From Pseudoxanthomonas sp. PXM02 (lineage in GTDB: Bacteria > Pseudomonadota > Gammaproteobacteria > Xanthomonadales > Xanthomonadaceae): a stretch of DNA of 64,000 nt. The DNA is taken from assembly GCF_014851805.1 (NCBI RefSeq), contig NZ_JACVAK010000001.1, positions 682,001 through 746,000 on the forward strand, in the 5' to 3' direction. Positions within the stretch are counted from its first letter, which is position 1, and each line of letters starts with the position of its first letter. Under the pieces are notes generated by a model. That model searched no databases and was not told the DNA's origin. It worked only from the letters and a program-made list of their open reading frames with translations. The translations under genes and the position numbers were made by a program. This document shows, in pieces, positions 1-7,877 of this stretch.

Positions 1-30
1 GTCGCTTATCTGAAGGCGAAGAACGGATGA
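1..30 (+). CDS. C-terminal tail of an upstream gene (partial)
   Basis: The first bases read as one open frame ending VAYLKAKNG followed by TGA. Such an ending (…AYLK…) is common at the C-terminus of c-type cytochromes, but nine residues cannot identify a protein. It is listed because nothing else explains these bases and the next gene, on the other strand, stops at 68, so the two would be convergent. It could equally be chance. Confidence 0.3.
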   Translation, partial: VAYLKAKNG

Positions 31-67
31 CGCCCGTCGCGCACCGGAATCGTGGCGCGCAGGCCAC

Positions 68-649
68 TCAGTCCAGCACGACGCCCTGGGTTGCCCCGTG
101 CCGCGTGCGGTCGTCGTAGGCGCGACTCAACGTCCGGTACTTGTCCATCACGCGCATGGCCTTGATGTTGAATGCGCGCTCCACCGCAGCGCAGTCGCCG
201 GGCGGCAACGTATCCGCCAGTCGCCGGATCTCTTCGGCAGCCCGGGTCCCGTGCCGGTAGTGGACGACCTCGTGCGACCGCAAGGCCTCCAGGTATCTGC
301 TCCACGCCTCGACCACCGCCACCGGCGTGCCCCTGTGCGGCGTCCAGTGCGGCAGCGTCACGGTGGTCTGCCATTGCACGCGGACGTCGGTGGCCCTGCA
401 TTGTCCCTCGGGACCTGACAGACCGAACGCCCACTCGATCCGCCACCGCGTCAGCCCTTGCACGACGCGCCCCTCCTCGTCGCGGGGGCCGTCGGACTCG
501 AGCGAGCGCTGCAACTGGCGGAGGCTGCCACCCTTGACTTCGTAGTGCTGCACGGTGGCGTGTGGAAACAGCGGGTCCGGACCGGCCTGCGACGCGGTCA
601 GCGCCAGCACCAGCACCAGCGTGATCGCCTGTCTCCACCCCTGCCTCAT
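68..649 (-). CDS. DUF922-type secreted putative zinc protease
   Basis: A 193-residue protein with an N-terminal hydrophobic signal segment (residues about 8-22). The core contains HEVVH at residues 126-130, a gluzincin-like HExxH zinc motif, followed by further His and Glu residues. This arrangement and the length match the DUF922 family of predicted secreted zinc-dependent proteases. The substrate is unknown. The ATG has a GGAG ribosome-binding site about 8 bases upstream. It is divergent from the glycosyltransferase gene across 137 bases, so the two probably have separate promoters. Protease activity is inferred from the motif alone. Confidence 0.75.
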   Translation of the reverse strand: MRQGWRQAITLVLVLALTASQAGPDPLFPHATVQHYEVKGGSLRQLQRSLESDGPRDEEGRVVQGLTRWRIEWAFGLSGPEGQCRATDVRVQWQTTVTLPHWTPHRGTPVAVVEAWSRYLEALRSHEVVHYRHGTRAAEEIRRLADTLPPGDCAAVERAFNIKAMRVMDKYRTLSRAYDDRTRHGATQGVVLD

Positions 650-786
650 CCACGTACTCCGACGGAGCCCGCGGACATTCTTCCATGCACCGGGCCGCGA
701 TGGGGTACGCCGTCATCCTCCGGTCACCAAATAGAAACACCGGCGACACCTCCTGCGTCCAGCATGCGCAAAACGTGGAGCCGCGC

Positions 787-1932
787 ATGCGCTTTGCCAT
801 CGTCACCGAGACCTATCCGCCGGAAGTGAACGGCGTGGCCCTGACCGTGCAAGGGTTGGAGACCGGTCTGCGGCAGCGTGACCATGACGTATCCGTGATC
901 CGGCCGCGCCAGCCCGGCGACGGCATGGACATCGACGACACCCTGCTGGTCCGCGGTGCCAGCCTGCCGCGGTATCCGGGACTGAAGTTCGGCCTGCCCG
1001 CCACGCGCCGCCTGCTGGCGCAATGGAAAGCCTCACCGCCGGACGCGATCTACGTGGCCACGGAAGGCCCTCTTGGCTGGTCGGCGCTGCGAGCGGCGCG
1101 ACGGCTGGGCATTCCGACGGCGACCGGCTTCCACACCCGCTTCGACGAATACATGCGCGACTACGGCGTGCGCTTCCTGCAGCACACCGCACTGCGCTGG
1201 ATGCGCCGCTTCCACAACGGCGCCGATGCCACGCTGGTGCCGACGCACGAACTGGCCGACTTCCTGCAATCGCAGGGCTTCCATCATGTGGTGCGGCTGG
1301 CGCGTGCGGTCGATGCGCGCCATTTCAGCCCCGCGCAACGCGATGACGCCTTGCGCGCCGAATGGGGCATCGGACCGGAGGATCTGGCGGTGATCTACGT
1401 GGGCCGCATCGCCGCCGAGAAGAACCTGGACCTGTCGATCCGCGCGTTCCGTGCGATCCAGCAGACGCAGCCGACGGCGAAATTCGTGTGGGTGGGCGAC
1501 GGTCCGGTGCGCGAGCGCCTGGCGCAGGAGCATCCCGATTTCCTGTTCTGCGGCGTGCAGCGCGGCGAAGCGCTGGCAAAGCACTTCGCGAGCGGCGACC
1601 TGTTCCTGTTCTCCAGCCACAGCGAAACCTTCGGCAACGTCACCCTGGAAGCGATGGCCAGCGGCGTACCGACCGTGGCGTTCAACTACGGCGCCGCCCG
1701 CGAACATTTGATCGACGGCCAGCATGGCGCGGCCGTGGAGAACGACGACGACTTCCTGGCCGCCGCCCTGCGCCTGGCGGCGGATGCCGCGCTACGCCGC
1801 ACGCAAGGCCACGCCGCCAGCCTGGCGATGCGCGGCCTGCATCCGGACCAGGTGGCGGCCGACTTCGATGCCCTGCTCACCGACCTCGCCCTGACACGGA
1901 GAAGCCACCATGCGTCCGTTGCTGCCGCGTAA
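787..1932 (+). CDS. GT4-family glycosyltransferase
   Basis: A 381-residue GT-B glycosyltransferase of the GT4/GT1 superfamily. The start MRFAIVTETYPPEVNGVA is the typical N-terminal glycine-rich acceptor loop. The C-terminal half has VIYVGRIAAEKNLD and the nucleotide-sugar E-x7-E signature in SHSETFGNVTLEAMASG. The family includes mannosyltransferases and enzymes that glycosylate diacylglycerol. The frame is open further upstream, but the ATG chosen follows GGAG and begins the conserved fold. Its 3' end overlaps the start of a PAP2 phosphatase gene by 23 bases, so the two are translationally coupled. I infer a role in glycolipid or surface-glycan synthesis; the sugar donor cannot be read from the sequence. 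Confidence 0.85.
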   Translation: MRFAIVTETYPPEVNGVALTVQGLETGLRQRDHDVSVIRPRQPGDGMDIDDTLLVRGASLPRYPGLKFGLPATRRLLAQWKASPPDAIYVATEGPLGWSALRAARRLGIPTATGFHTRFDEYMRDYGVRFLQHTALRWMRRFHNGADATLVPTHELADFLQSQGFHHVVRLARAVDARHFSPAQRDDALRAEWGIGPEDLAVIYVGRIAAEKNLDLSIRAFRAIQQTQPTAKFVWVGDGPVRERLAQEHPDFLFCGVQRGEALAKHFASGDLFLFSSHSETFGNVTLEAMASGVPTVAFNYGAAREHLIDGQHGAAVENDDDFLAAALRLAADAALRRTQGHAASLAMRGLHPDQVAADFDALLTDLALTRRSHHASVAAA

Positions 1933-2461
1933 TGCCTTGATGGGCCGGGACACCGGCTGGTGCCTGCGGGCCAACCGCTGGGGCGAATGGAGCGGCGTGC
2001 GCCGGTTCTTCGCGATCGTCAGCCGGTTGGGCGACGGCGTGTTCTGGTACGTGCTGATGGCGGCGCTGATCGTGGCGGACGGTCTGGATGGCTTGGCGGC
2101 CTCGGCGCATCTGGCCGGCACCGGCGTGATCGCACTGACGCTCTACAAGGCGCTGAAGCGCTGGACCAGGCGGCCACGCCCGTTCGCCTCCGACGTGCGC
2201 ATCCGCGCCTGGATCGCGCCGCTGGACGAATTCAGTTTCCCGTCCGGCCACACGCTGCATGCGGTGGCTTTCACCGTGGTGGCACTGGCCCACTACCCGG
2301 TGCTGGCGCCGTTGCTGATCCCGTTCGCCGCCTGCGTCGCCGCGTCGCGCGTGGTGCTGGGCCTGCACTATCCCAGCGACGTGCTGGCCGCCACGGCCAT
2401 CGGGACCAGCCTGGCCGGTCTGTCGATCTGGCTGGTGCCGGGCGTGAGTCTGCTGGGCTGA
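1910..2461 (+). CDS. PAP2-family membrane phosphatase
   Basis: A 183-residue integral membrane protein with all three phosphatase motifs of the type 2 phosphatidic acid phosphatase family: K-x6-RP in KALKRWTRRPRPF, PSGH in FPSGHTLHA, and SR-x5-H-x3-D in SRVVLGLHYPSD. Hydrophobic segments lie between the motifs. Members dephosphorylate phosphatidate, undecaprenyl pyrophosphate or related lipid phosphates at the membrane. The start inside the glycosyltransferase gene is supported by a GGAGAAG ribosome-binding site; an alternative in-frame ATG at 1940 lacks one. The overlap suggests that the two enzymes act on related lipid substrates. Confidence 0.88.
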   Translation: MRPLLPRNALMGRDTGWCLRANRWGEWSGVRRFFAIVSRLGDGVFWYVLMAALIVADGLDGLAASAHLAGTGVIALTLYKALKRWTRRPRPFASDVRIRAWIAPLDEFSFPSGHTLHAVAFTVVALAHYPVLAPLLIPFAACVAASRVVLGLHYPSDVLAATAIGTSLAGLSIWLVPGVSLLG

Positions 2462-2509
2462 GCCCGAGGTCGGGACAAACATTGCGAACTTGGAGTTACG
2501 TTTCAATAA

Positions 2510-2537
2510 CTCAATGTTAGACATTATTGACATTGAG
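2510..2537. promoter_or_regulatory. Operator-like inverted repeat
   Basis: CTCAATGT and ACATTGAG form a perfect 8-bp inverted repeat with 12 bases between. Nested inside is a second one, AATGT-TAG-ACATT. The right arm overlaps the -35 box of the adjacent promoter, so a bound protein would block it. The obvious candidate is the small XRE regulator encoded at 3013, giving autorepression. The site is seen directly; the binding protein is inferred. Confidence 0.6.
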
Positions 2538-2555
2538 TAAGCCAGTCCTTACATT
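2527..2555 (+). promoter_or_regulatory. Sigma-70 promoter of membrane protein/XRE operon
   Basis: A consensus -35 TTGACA is followed by 17 bases and -10 TACATT. The first codon is 33 bases beyond the -10 box and is preceded by a GGGGAGAG ribosome-binding site. This is one of the best sigma-70 promoters visible in the window. The -35 overlaps the inverted repeat described separately. Confidence 0.65.
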
Positions 2556-2588
2556 TCTCCCCGTCCAACCACCAACGGGGAGAGCACC

Positions 2589-3020
2589 ATGCTGTCGAGG
2601 GAACGTTTCGCCTGGGTCTGGCTGACGGCGCTGGCCGTCGTGTTCGCGCTGTACTTCGCCTACGTCTCGGTCAATGCCGATGCCGTCGCAACCCTGCACA
2701 TGGGGCAGCGCATCGGCCTGCTGGCCATGGCGCTGGGGGCGCTGGGCATCATCGCGGCCGTGGCTTACCTGGTGACCCGCGAGCGCGACGAAGAGGGCCG
2801 CCTGGTCCCTGCCGACGAGCGCGACCGCCGCATCGAGGCGCGTGCATCGATGTACGCCTACTACGTGCTGATGGCCGGCATCATCCTGGTGGGCTGCGTG
2901 ATGCCCTTCACCACCGGCGGCTGGACCATCGTGCACACCACGCTGCTGGCGATCGCCGCATCGGAATTCGTCCACTCCGGCCTGATCATCCACGGCTATC
3001 GTCGAGGCCTGCGTGTCTGA
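2589..3020 (+). CDS. Small four-helix membrane protein, DUF2178-like
   Basis: A 143-residue protein with about four hydrophobic segments (near residues 8-27, 41-62, 90-108 and 113-133). Between helices 2 and 3 is a charged stretch, DERDRRIEARASMYAYYVLM, which resembles the DERD motif of DUF2178-type membrane proteins; these are typically encoded beside a small XRE regulator, as here. The function is unknown. It ends 8 bases inside the regulator gene, so the pair is cotranscribed and probably coupled. No enzymatic residues are evident. Confidence 0.75.
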   Translation: MLSRERFAWVWLTALAVVFALYFAYVSVNADAVATLHMGQRIGLLAMALGALGIIAAVAYLVTRERDEEGRLVPADERDRRIEARASMYAYYVLMAGIILVGCVMPFTTGGWTIVHTTLLAIAASEFVHSGLIIHGYRRGLRV

Positions 3021-3225
3021 GGGCCACGTCACCAACCAGATCCGCACGCTGCGCTTCCTGGCGGGCGAAATGACACAGGCCGACCTGGGCAAGCGCGTCG
3101 GCGTGACGCGGCAAACCATCGCGGCGATTGAGGCCGGCAAGTATTCGCCCACGCTGGAGTGCGCCTTCCGCATCGCGGAAGTGTTCGACAAACCGCTGGC
3201 CGAGGTCTTCGGCTGGGAACGCTGA
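3013..3225 (+). CDS. Small XRE/YozG-type HTH regulator
   Basis: A 70-residue protein consisting almost entirely of one Cro/C1-type helix-turn-helix: NQIRTLRFLAGEMTQADLGKRVGVTRQTIAAIEAGKYSPTLECAFRIAEVFDKPLAEVF. The start is GTG, overlapping the preceding gene by 8 bases. Such minimal regulators normally control the operon with their membrane-protein partner. The inverted repeat over the operon's promoter is the likely binding site. There is no effector domain. Confidence 0.9.
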   Translation: MSEGHVTNQIRTLRFLAGEMTQADLGKRVGVTRQTIAAIEAGKYSPTLECAFRIAEVFDKPLAEVFGWER

Positions 3226-3238
3226 GCGGCGTCGCCGC

Positions 3239-4123
3239 TCAGTCCAGCCGTTCGACGCGTGCGCGCACCAGGGCGGGCTGCAACTGGTCCGCCCAGTCGC
3301 GATCGTTCGCCACCTGCGCATCGGCCCGGCTGCGGTCGAGCGCGTCGAGATCCAGGTCGGCGATGGCCCACACCTGGTCGCCGGTGGTCTGCACCACCAC
3401 GCCATCGGCAGGCAGGCCACGGTCCATCGGCGCGAAGATCGCGGCTTCACCGGTATTGAGGTCCAGCGCGGGGCTCCACGGCGCTTCGCCGGCGGTCACC
3501 GACTGCGCCACGAACATCCGGTTCTCCAGCGCGCGCGCCAGGCAGCCGATGCGCACGCGGGTGGCGCCCGCGTCGGTATCGGTGCAGCTGGGCACCAGCA
3601 GCAGGCGCGCGCCGGCTTCGGCCTGTGCGCGCACGGGCAGCGGGAACTCGCTGTCGTAGCAGACGGATACACCGCTGCGCACGCCGTCCAGGTCGAACAC
3701 CTTCAATGCATCGCCGCCGTCAATGACACCGAGCCCCTTCTCGAAACCGGTGAGCTGCAGCTTGTCCTGCCACGCGTGCGCGCCCTGCGGCGTGAACACA
3801 TCGCTGCGGTTGCGATACCGGCCCCCGCCCTGCGCGAGCAGGAAACTGCCGGCGACGATGTGCAGGTCGAGTTCCTTCGCCAGTCGCGCATACAGCGCGA
3901 GCCAGTCGTCGCGGTAGCGCTGGATCGCCGCCAGCGAGGCGTGCAGATCGGCTTGCGTAGCCGCATCGAAGGTGGCGGCCAACTCCAGCGACAGGTACTC
4001 CGGCAGCACCGCGATGCGGGCGCCTTGCACCGCCGCATCGGCCAGCACGTCCGCCTGCCGCGCAGCGAAGGCGATGAAATCAGCCGGCGACTGGATGGCG
4101 TACTTGGCGACGGCGACCTTCAT
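3239..4123 (-). CDS. Carbon-nitrogen hydrolase (nitrilase superfamily)
   Basis: A 294-residue enzyme of the nitrilase/amidase superfamily. The catalytic triad is visible: Glu42 in VLPEYLS, Lys121 in WQDKLQLT and Cys155 in SVCYDSEFP. Members hydrolyse amides or nitriles in the cytoplasm; the closest look is to the amidohydrolase branch that acts on small C-N compounds, but the substrate is not readable. The chosen ATG overlaps the stop codon of the upstream GNAT gene (ATGA), so the two are translationally coupled. It converges with the XRE gene, 13 bases away. Confidence 0.88.
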   Translation of the reverse strand: MKVAVAKYAIQSPADFIAFAARQADVLADAAVQGARIAVLPEYLSLELAATFDAATQADLHASLAAIQRYRDDWLALYARLAKELDLHIVAGSFLLAQGGGRYRNRSDVFTPQGAHAWQDKLQLTGFEKGLGVIDGGDALKVFDLDGVRSGVSVCYDSEFPLPVRAQAEAGARLLLVPSCTDTDAGATRVRIGCLARALENRMFVAQSVTAGEAPWSPALDLNTGEAAIFAPMDRGLPADGVVVQTTGDQVWAIADLDLDALDRSRADAQVANDRDWADQLQPALVRARVERLD

Positions 4124-4725
4124 CGCATCGGCTCCAGGCCGCGCAGCCAGAAGGTCAACGCATGGTCGATCTCGCCACGGTCGATCTCGTTCCATGCCAG
4201 GCGCATCGTCATACCGGGCTGGCGCATGTAGCCGCGCTTGTCCCAGAACGCCTCGTTGCCGCGATGGCCCGCCGGCTGCCGCGGATCGTCGCGTTCGCGG
4301 TCCACTGCGCAGAACGCGGTCCACGCGAAGCGGCCCAGCGCGCGTGCATGCGCTTCGCGATGGTCGAAGAACGCATGGCCGATGCCATTGCCACGGTAGG
4401 CCGGCAGCAGCACGGATTCGCCGAAGTAGAAGACCTCGTCCGGATCCATGCCCGTGTCGAGGAACGGCTGGCGGAAGGCCTCGGTATCGTCGACCAGCGG
4501 CAATCCCGTGGAGGCACCGACCACCTGCCCCGCATCCATCGCCAGCACGAACAGGCTTTCTGCCGAGCGTGCGTAAGCGTCGAGATAGTCGCGCTCGAAG
4601 TCGAGATCGCCTTCGTACAGATAGGGCCAGTCGCGGAACACCGCCACGCGCAGGCGCGCCACGTCATCCAGCCAGGGCGTGATCTCGGGCCCGCGATACA
4701 GGCCGATGGAGTAGGCAGGCGTCAT
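4120..4725 (-). CDS. GNAT-family N-acetyltransferase
   Basis: A 201-residue GNAT protein. The acetyl-CoA binding region is SVLLPAYRGNGIGHAFFDHREAHA, with the R/Q-x-x-G-x-G/A motif as YRGNGIG. The preceding strand FVLAMDAGQVVGASTGLPL fits the fold. It transfers an acetyl group to an amine; the acceptor is unknown. Its stop overlaps the start of the nitrilase-like gene, a pairing often seen where the hydrolase and acetyltransferase handle the same small metabolite. The reading frame remains open upstream but that part has no protein-like composition. Confidence 0.85.
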   Translation of the reverse strand: MTPAYSIGLYRGPEITPWLDDVARLRVAVFRDWPYLYEGDLDFERDYLDAYARSAESLFVLAMDAGQVVGASTGLPLVDDTEAFRQPFLDTGMDPDEVFYFGESVLLPAYRGNGIGHAFFDHREAHARALGRFAWTAFCAVDRERDDPRQPAGHRGNEAFWDKRGYMRQPGMTMRLAWNEIDRGEIDHALTFWLRGLEPMR

Positions 4726-4759
4726 GCCGCCAGTGTAGCGGCATGACGGTGGGCCAGCT

Positions 4760-5764
4760 TCAGTGCGCGTGCGCGACGTGCCGGTGGTCGTGCTCGCCGT
4801 CCTGCGCCAGCAGGCGGTAGTGCACGGTATCCGCATCGCCCAGGCCGACACCGTGCGGCCGCGAAGCCACGCCGTCCTTGCCGAAGTCCAGCACCGCACC
4901 GACGCCCGCGTAGAGATAGCGATCGCCGAACGCCTTCAGCAGGGCGGCGAACGTGGGTTCGCCGGTGCAATGGCCGGGCGCGATGTACTGGATGTCATGC
5001 GCCTTCAAGGCATCGGCCAGGCCGGCGATGGCGGTGTCGTCGGCGTTGACGAAGTGGAAGCCGCCGATCACCAGATGGATCTGCGGGTCGATCTTCGCGG
5101 CGGCATCGACGATGCTCGCGATGCCGGGATGCGAGCAACCCACTACCAGCACCAGCCCCTTGTCGGTGCGGATGGCGAGCGAGAGTTCGCGCAGCTCACG
5201 CGTGCCCGGCGTATCTGACACCGCCGCGATCGTCCACACGCCCGGTGCGATCTCGGTGGTCTCGGCCAGCGGCTTGAAGTTGCCGGTCGGCCAGGCGCGG
5301 CCGAACTGCAGGCGCTCGGCGGGTTCGCCGTCGTAGTAGCGCATGCGGGACGGCAGCGTGGCGTCCTTGCGGTAGAAGCTGGATGGCAGCGACGAACCGT
5401 AAATGCCGAAACCTTCCTGCGGTGCGTAGACCGGCACCTGCGGATTGACCTTCAGCACTTCGACCAGTCCGGCCATGTGGTCGGCGTGGCGGTGCGACAT
5501 CACCACCGCATCCAGCCGCGACAGGTCGATGCCCTTGGCCTTGACGTTGCGCGCGAAGATCGCCGCATCGTTGCCCGTATCGAACAGGATGCGCTTGCCA
5601 CCGGCTTCGACCAGGGCCGCGAAGCCCCAGTCCTTCTCCAGCGCAGGATCGTCGCCGAAGGCGTCGTAGATCACGGTGATGCGGGGCGCGGCCACATCGG
5701 CGGCGAACGCGGGCAAGGCCAGCAACGACAGGCCAAGGATCGCGAGACGGGAAAGAAGGCGCAT
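4760..5764 (-). CDS. Secreted metallo-beta-lactamase-fold hydrolase
   Basis: A 334-residue protein with a signal peptide (MRLLSRLAILGLSLLALPAFA, cleavage near residue 21). The MBL zinc motif H-x-H-x-D-H is present as SHRHADHMAG at residues 90-99, with further ligand candidates in CSHPG and GGFHF. The fold is of the group annotated as 7,8-dihydropterin-6-yl-methyl-4-(ribofuranosyl)aminobenzene phosphate synthase-like hydrolases, but the periplasmic location makes that reaction unlikely. The C-terminal tail is His-rich (GEHDHRHVAHAH), a possible metal-buffering extension. The actual substrate is unknown. Confidence 0.82.
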   Translation of the reverse strand: MRLLSRLAILGLSLLALPAFAADVAAPRITVIYDAFGDDPALEKDWGFAALVEAGGKRILFDTGNDAAIFARNVKAKGIDLSRLDAVVMSHRHADHMAGLVEVLKVNPQVPVYAPQEGFGIYGSSLPSSFYRKDATLPSRMRYYDGEPAERLQFGRAWPTGNFKPLAETTEIAPGVWTIAAVSDTPGTRELRELSLAIRTDKGLVLVVGCSHPGIASIVDAAAKIDPQIHLVIGGFHFVNADDTAIAGLADALKAHDIQYIAPGHCTGEPTFAALLKAFGDRYLYAGVGAVLDFGKDGVASRPHGVGLGDADTVHYRLLAQDGEHDHRHVAHAH

Positions 5765-5881
5765 GCACAGGCTCCGGGAAAGCGTTGCCGCGAGCTTACG
5801 CGTCGCACCTCACCGTTCCGTGGCGCTTATACCTTTTGACTGATAACCAGCACTCATGTGCTTATGCCGCACCCACGAAGT

Positions 5882-5933
5882 GGCCGGCGGCCTGCCCTGC
5901 TCCCTCCATGGAGACGTGGACAGACCGCCGGCC
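5882..5933. repeat. Long-armed inverted repeat downstream of cre operon
   Basis: GGCCGGCGG and CCGCCGGCC form a perfect 9-bp inverted repeat separated by 34 bases. In the loop is the 10-bp palindrome CTCCATGGAG (5904-5913). It lies 10 bases past the last gene of the cre operon and before the MBL gene on the same strand. There is no T-run, so it is not a classical terminator, but it could stabilise the 3' end of the cre mRNA. Confidence 0.4.
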
Positions 5934-5942
5934 GGGGCGAAC

Positions 5943-6353
5943 TCAGTGGATCGGGGTAAGGGACGCCGCGTCGTCCCACGCGTAGATGGCGAGACCTCCG
6001 CGTGTGTCGAGCCGCAGGCAGGCGTGCCGGTCGCGACTGGTCGTGATGAAACCGGTGGCCGGGCGTGCGGCGACCGGTTGCCAGGCGTCGTACACGAGGG
6101 GCGCGCTCCGTCGCCCGAGGCCTTCCCTGGCCGTGCGTGCCTCCTGCAGGAACCTCAACGAACCCTCGCGCAGCGCGGACAGCGTGCCGCGGGACAGTTC
6201 GAACACGATGCTGCCGCGGTGACGGTGACGCAGGGGTAGCAGTAGCGCCGCCAGTCCCGCCTCCCCCGCCGCGTCGAGCACGACGCGGCGGGTATCGATC
6301 TGTGCGGGCAGCACGCGGCGTGCGCGCCGGTGCAGCGTGGCGAGATCCAGCAT
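5943..6353 (-). CDS. Hypothetical protein at end of cre operon
   Basis: A 136-residue, arginine-rich protein that I do not recognise. It starts 10 bases after the creD stop on the same strand, so it is surely cotranscribed. There is no signal peptide or clear membrane segment. The composition (LHRRARRVLPAQIDTRRVVLDAAGEAGLAALLLPLRHRHRG) suggests a soluble cytoplasmic protein. Its position, rather than its sequence, ties it to the CreBC response. I did not find motifs of a known enzyme. Confidence 0.6.
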   Translation of the reverse strand: MLDLATLHRRARRVLPAQIDTRRVVLDAAGEAGLAALLLPLRHRHRGSIVFELSRGTLSALREGSLRFLQEARTAREGLGRRSAPLVYDAWQPVAARPATGFITTSRDRHACLRLDTRGGLAIYAWDDAASLTPIH

Positions 6354-6363
6354 GGTCGTGGCC

Positions 6364-7734
6364 TCAGCGCAGTTCCGTGCCCAGCCCATACCAGTCGACC
6401 TTGCGGGTGACCCACATGATCGCGGCCAGGATGCCGAACAGCAGCAGCGAACCCATCAGCAGCGCGTTGTCTTCCGACACCAGCAGGCCATAGAGCACGC
6501 CGTAGAGCATCGTCAGCATCGTGGCGAAGCCGGCCGCCCGCGCCCAACTCTTCAGTACACCGGACAGGTAGACGAACTGCAGCCCGATACAGGCGACTGC
6601 GGACACCAGGTAGGCCTGCCAGAAGGCGATGTGCTCGGACAGGCTGAGCAGCAGCAGGAAGAAGATCGCCAGCGCCAGGCCGACCAGCAGATACTGCAGC
6701 GGGTGGATCGGCAGGCGCTTGATCAGTTCGAACAGCGCGAAGCCGACGAAGGTCAGTACGACGAACAGGATGCCGTACTTGCTGGCACGGTCGGCCTGCG
6801 TATACACATCGATGGGATCCACCAGGCTGACGTGCAGCGCATCGACGCTGCCGTTCAGCGGTGCGGCCAGGACGCGGCCTTCCACGATGCGGTCCGCCTG
6901 CGACGATCCACCATCCTCGCCGCGCAACTGCTTCTGCGCGTTGCTGGCGAGCGAGGAGATCTTCCAGTTGGCGGTGAACCCGGTCGACGTGACGTCGCTG
7001 GCAGGCGAATAGCCTTCGAACTTGGGGTGCGGCCAGGCCGAATCGATCCTGATCTGGTTGTTGTCCGCCAGCGGAACCACCGACAACGACTCCGTGCCTT
7101 TCAGCGTCAGCTTCATCGCGATGCGGTCGCCCGCGACGCGCCCGTCGCTGATCGCCGGCAGATCGGCATGGATGCCGTCCATCCGCGCGCCGAGGTAACC
7201 GGTGCCGGACTGCAGCGGGATCGTCGCGCCGTCGACCTTCAGGTCCGGCGCGCCCACCACGCCGCGTACGTCGGATACGCCGAAGACCAGGTAAGGCACG
7301 CCGTACTGGCGTTCCGCATCCTTCGCCGACGCGCCCGGCAGGGCCGGATCGAAGGTCGCCTGCAGATCGGCCTGCCACTCGTAGACGCGCACCTTGTATA
7401 GCCCGACCTTGCGCTCGTCGGGATTCATCCGGCCCGACACGGCCAGCGTCTTCGGCATCTGCAGCAGATGGCCGCTGGTTTTCTCTTCGCGCTGGCGCTT
7501 CACGCCCTTGTCGTCCACCCACTCGGAACGGCGGGTTTCGGTCCACGGGACCACGCGGATCGGCCCGGTCAGGCGCTGCTTGCCGGCAGTGCCTTCGACG
7601 ACCCGCTCGACTGCCTGCAGTCGGTAGGACTCGCGCTCCTGGATGGTGCCGCGGATCATCATCAGCGGAATGAGCAGCAGCAGGACCAGCCCGCCGACGG
7701 TGAGGAAACGCAACAGCAACTTCAATGACTTCAT
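6364..7734 (-). CDS. creD: Inner membrane protein CreD
   Basis: A 456-residue CreD-family protein: one N-terminal membrane anchor (residues about 10-30), a long periplasmic domain containing ESYRLQAVERVVEGTAGKQRLTGPIRVVPW, and a C-terminal bundle of about five hydrophobic helices. CreD is the classic output of the CreBC two-component system, and its overexpression is linked to beta-lactam tolerance and envelope stress in related bacteria. It is preceded by its own 143-base gap containing a Cre-tag-like site, so it can be transcribed independently of creBC. The start ATG is the first methionine of the conserved anchor. Confidence 0.93.
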   Translation of the reverse strand: MKSLKLLLRFLTVGGLVLLLLIPLMMIRGTIQERESYRLQAVERVVEGTAGKQRLTGPIRVVPWTETRRSEWVDDKGVKRQREEKTSGHLLQMPKTLAVSGRMNPDERKVGLYKVRVYEWQADLQATFDPALPGASAKDAERQYGVPYLVFGVSDVRGVVGAPDLKVDGATIPLQSGTGYLGARMDGIHADLPAISDGRVAGDRIAMKLTLKGTESLSVVPLADNNQIRIDSAWPHPKFEGYSPASDVTSTGFTANWKISSLASNAQKQLRGEDGGSSQADRIVEGRVLAAPLNGSVDALHVSLVDPIDVYTQADRASKYGILFVVLTFVGFALFELIKRLPIHPLQYLLVGLALAIFFLLLLSLSEHIAFWQAYLVSAVACIGLQFVYLSGVLKSWARAAGFATMLTMLYGVLYGLLVSEDNALLMGSLLLFGILAAIMWVTRKVDWYGLGTELR

Positions 7735-7800
7735 GTCGATGCCCCGGTTGGATACGGGACGCATCGTCGGATGGCTCCGTGCAACGGGCAGGAAGCCTGT

Positions 7801-7816
7801 TTGAAGACTGTGTGAA
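7801..7816 (-). promoter_or_regulatory. Cre/Blr-tag-like CreB binding site
   Basis: On the minus strand the sequence is TTCAC-ACAGTC-TTCAA, which matches the known CreB tag TTCAC-N6-TTCAC in all but the final base. It is 66 bases upstream of the creD start codon, the place where CreB is known to activate creD in other bacteria. The match is read directly; function is inferred from the family. Confidence 0.6.
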
Positions 7817-7839
7817 GTGGATCAGCGTGTATTCGTTTC

Positions 7840-7866
7840 CCTTCTCCCCGCTTGCGGGCAGAAGGC
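7840..7866. repeat. REP-type hairpin between creC and creD
   Basis: CTTCTCCCCGC-TT-GCGGGCAGAAG is an 11-bp stem with one mismatch. It belongs to the same family as the hairpins at 46525-46722. It lies just after the creC stop and could stabilise or attenuate the creBC message before creD. Confidence 0.6.
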
Positions 7867-7877
7867 ATCCACTATCA

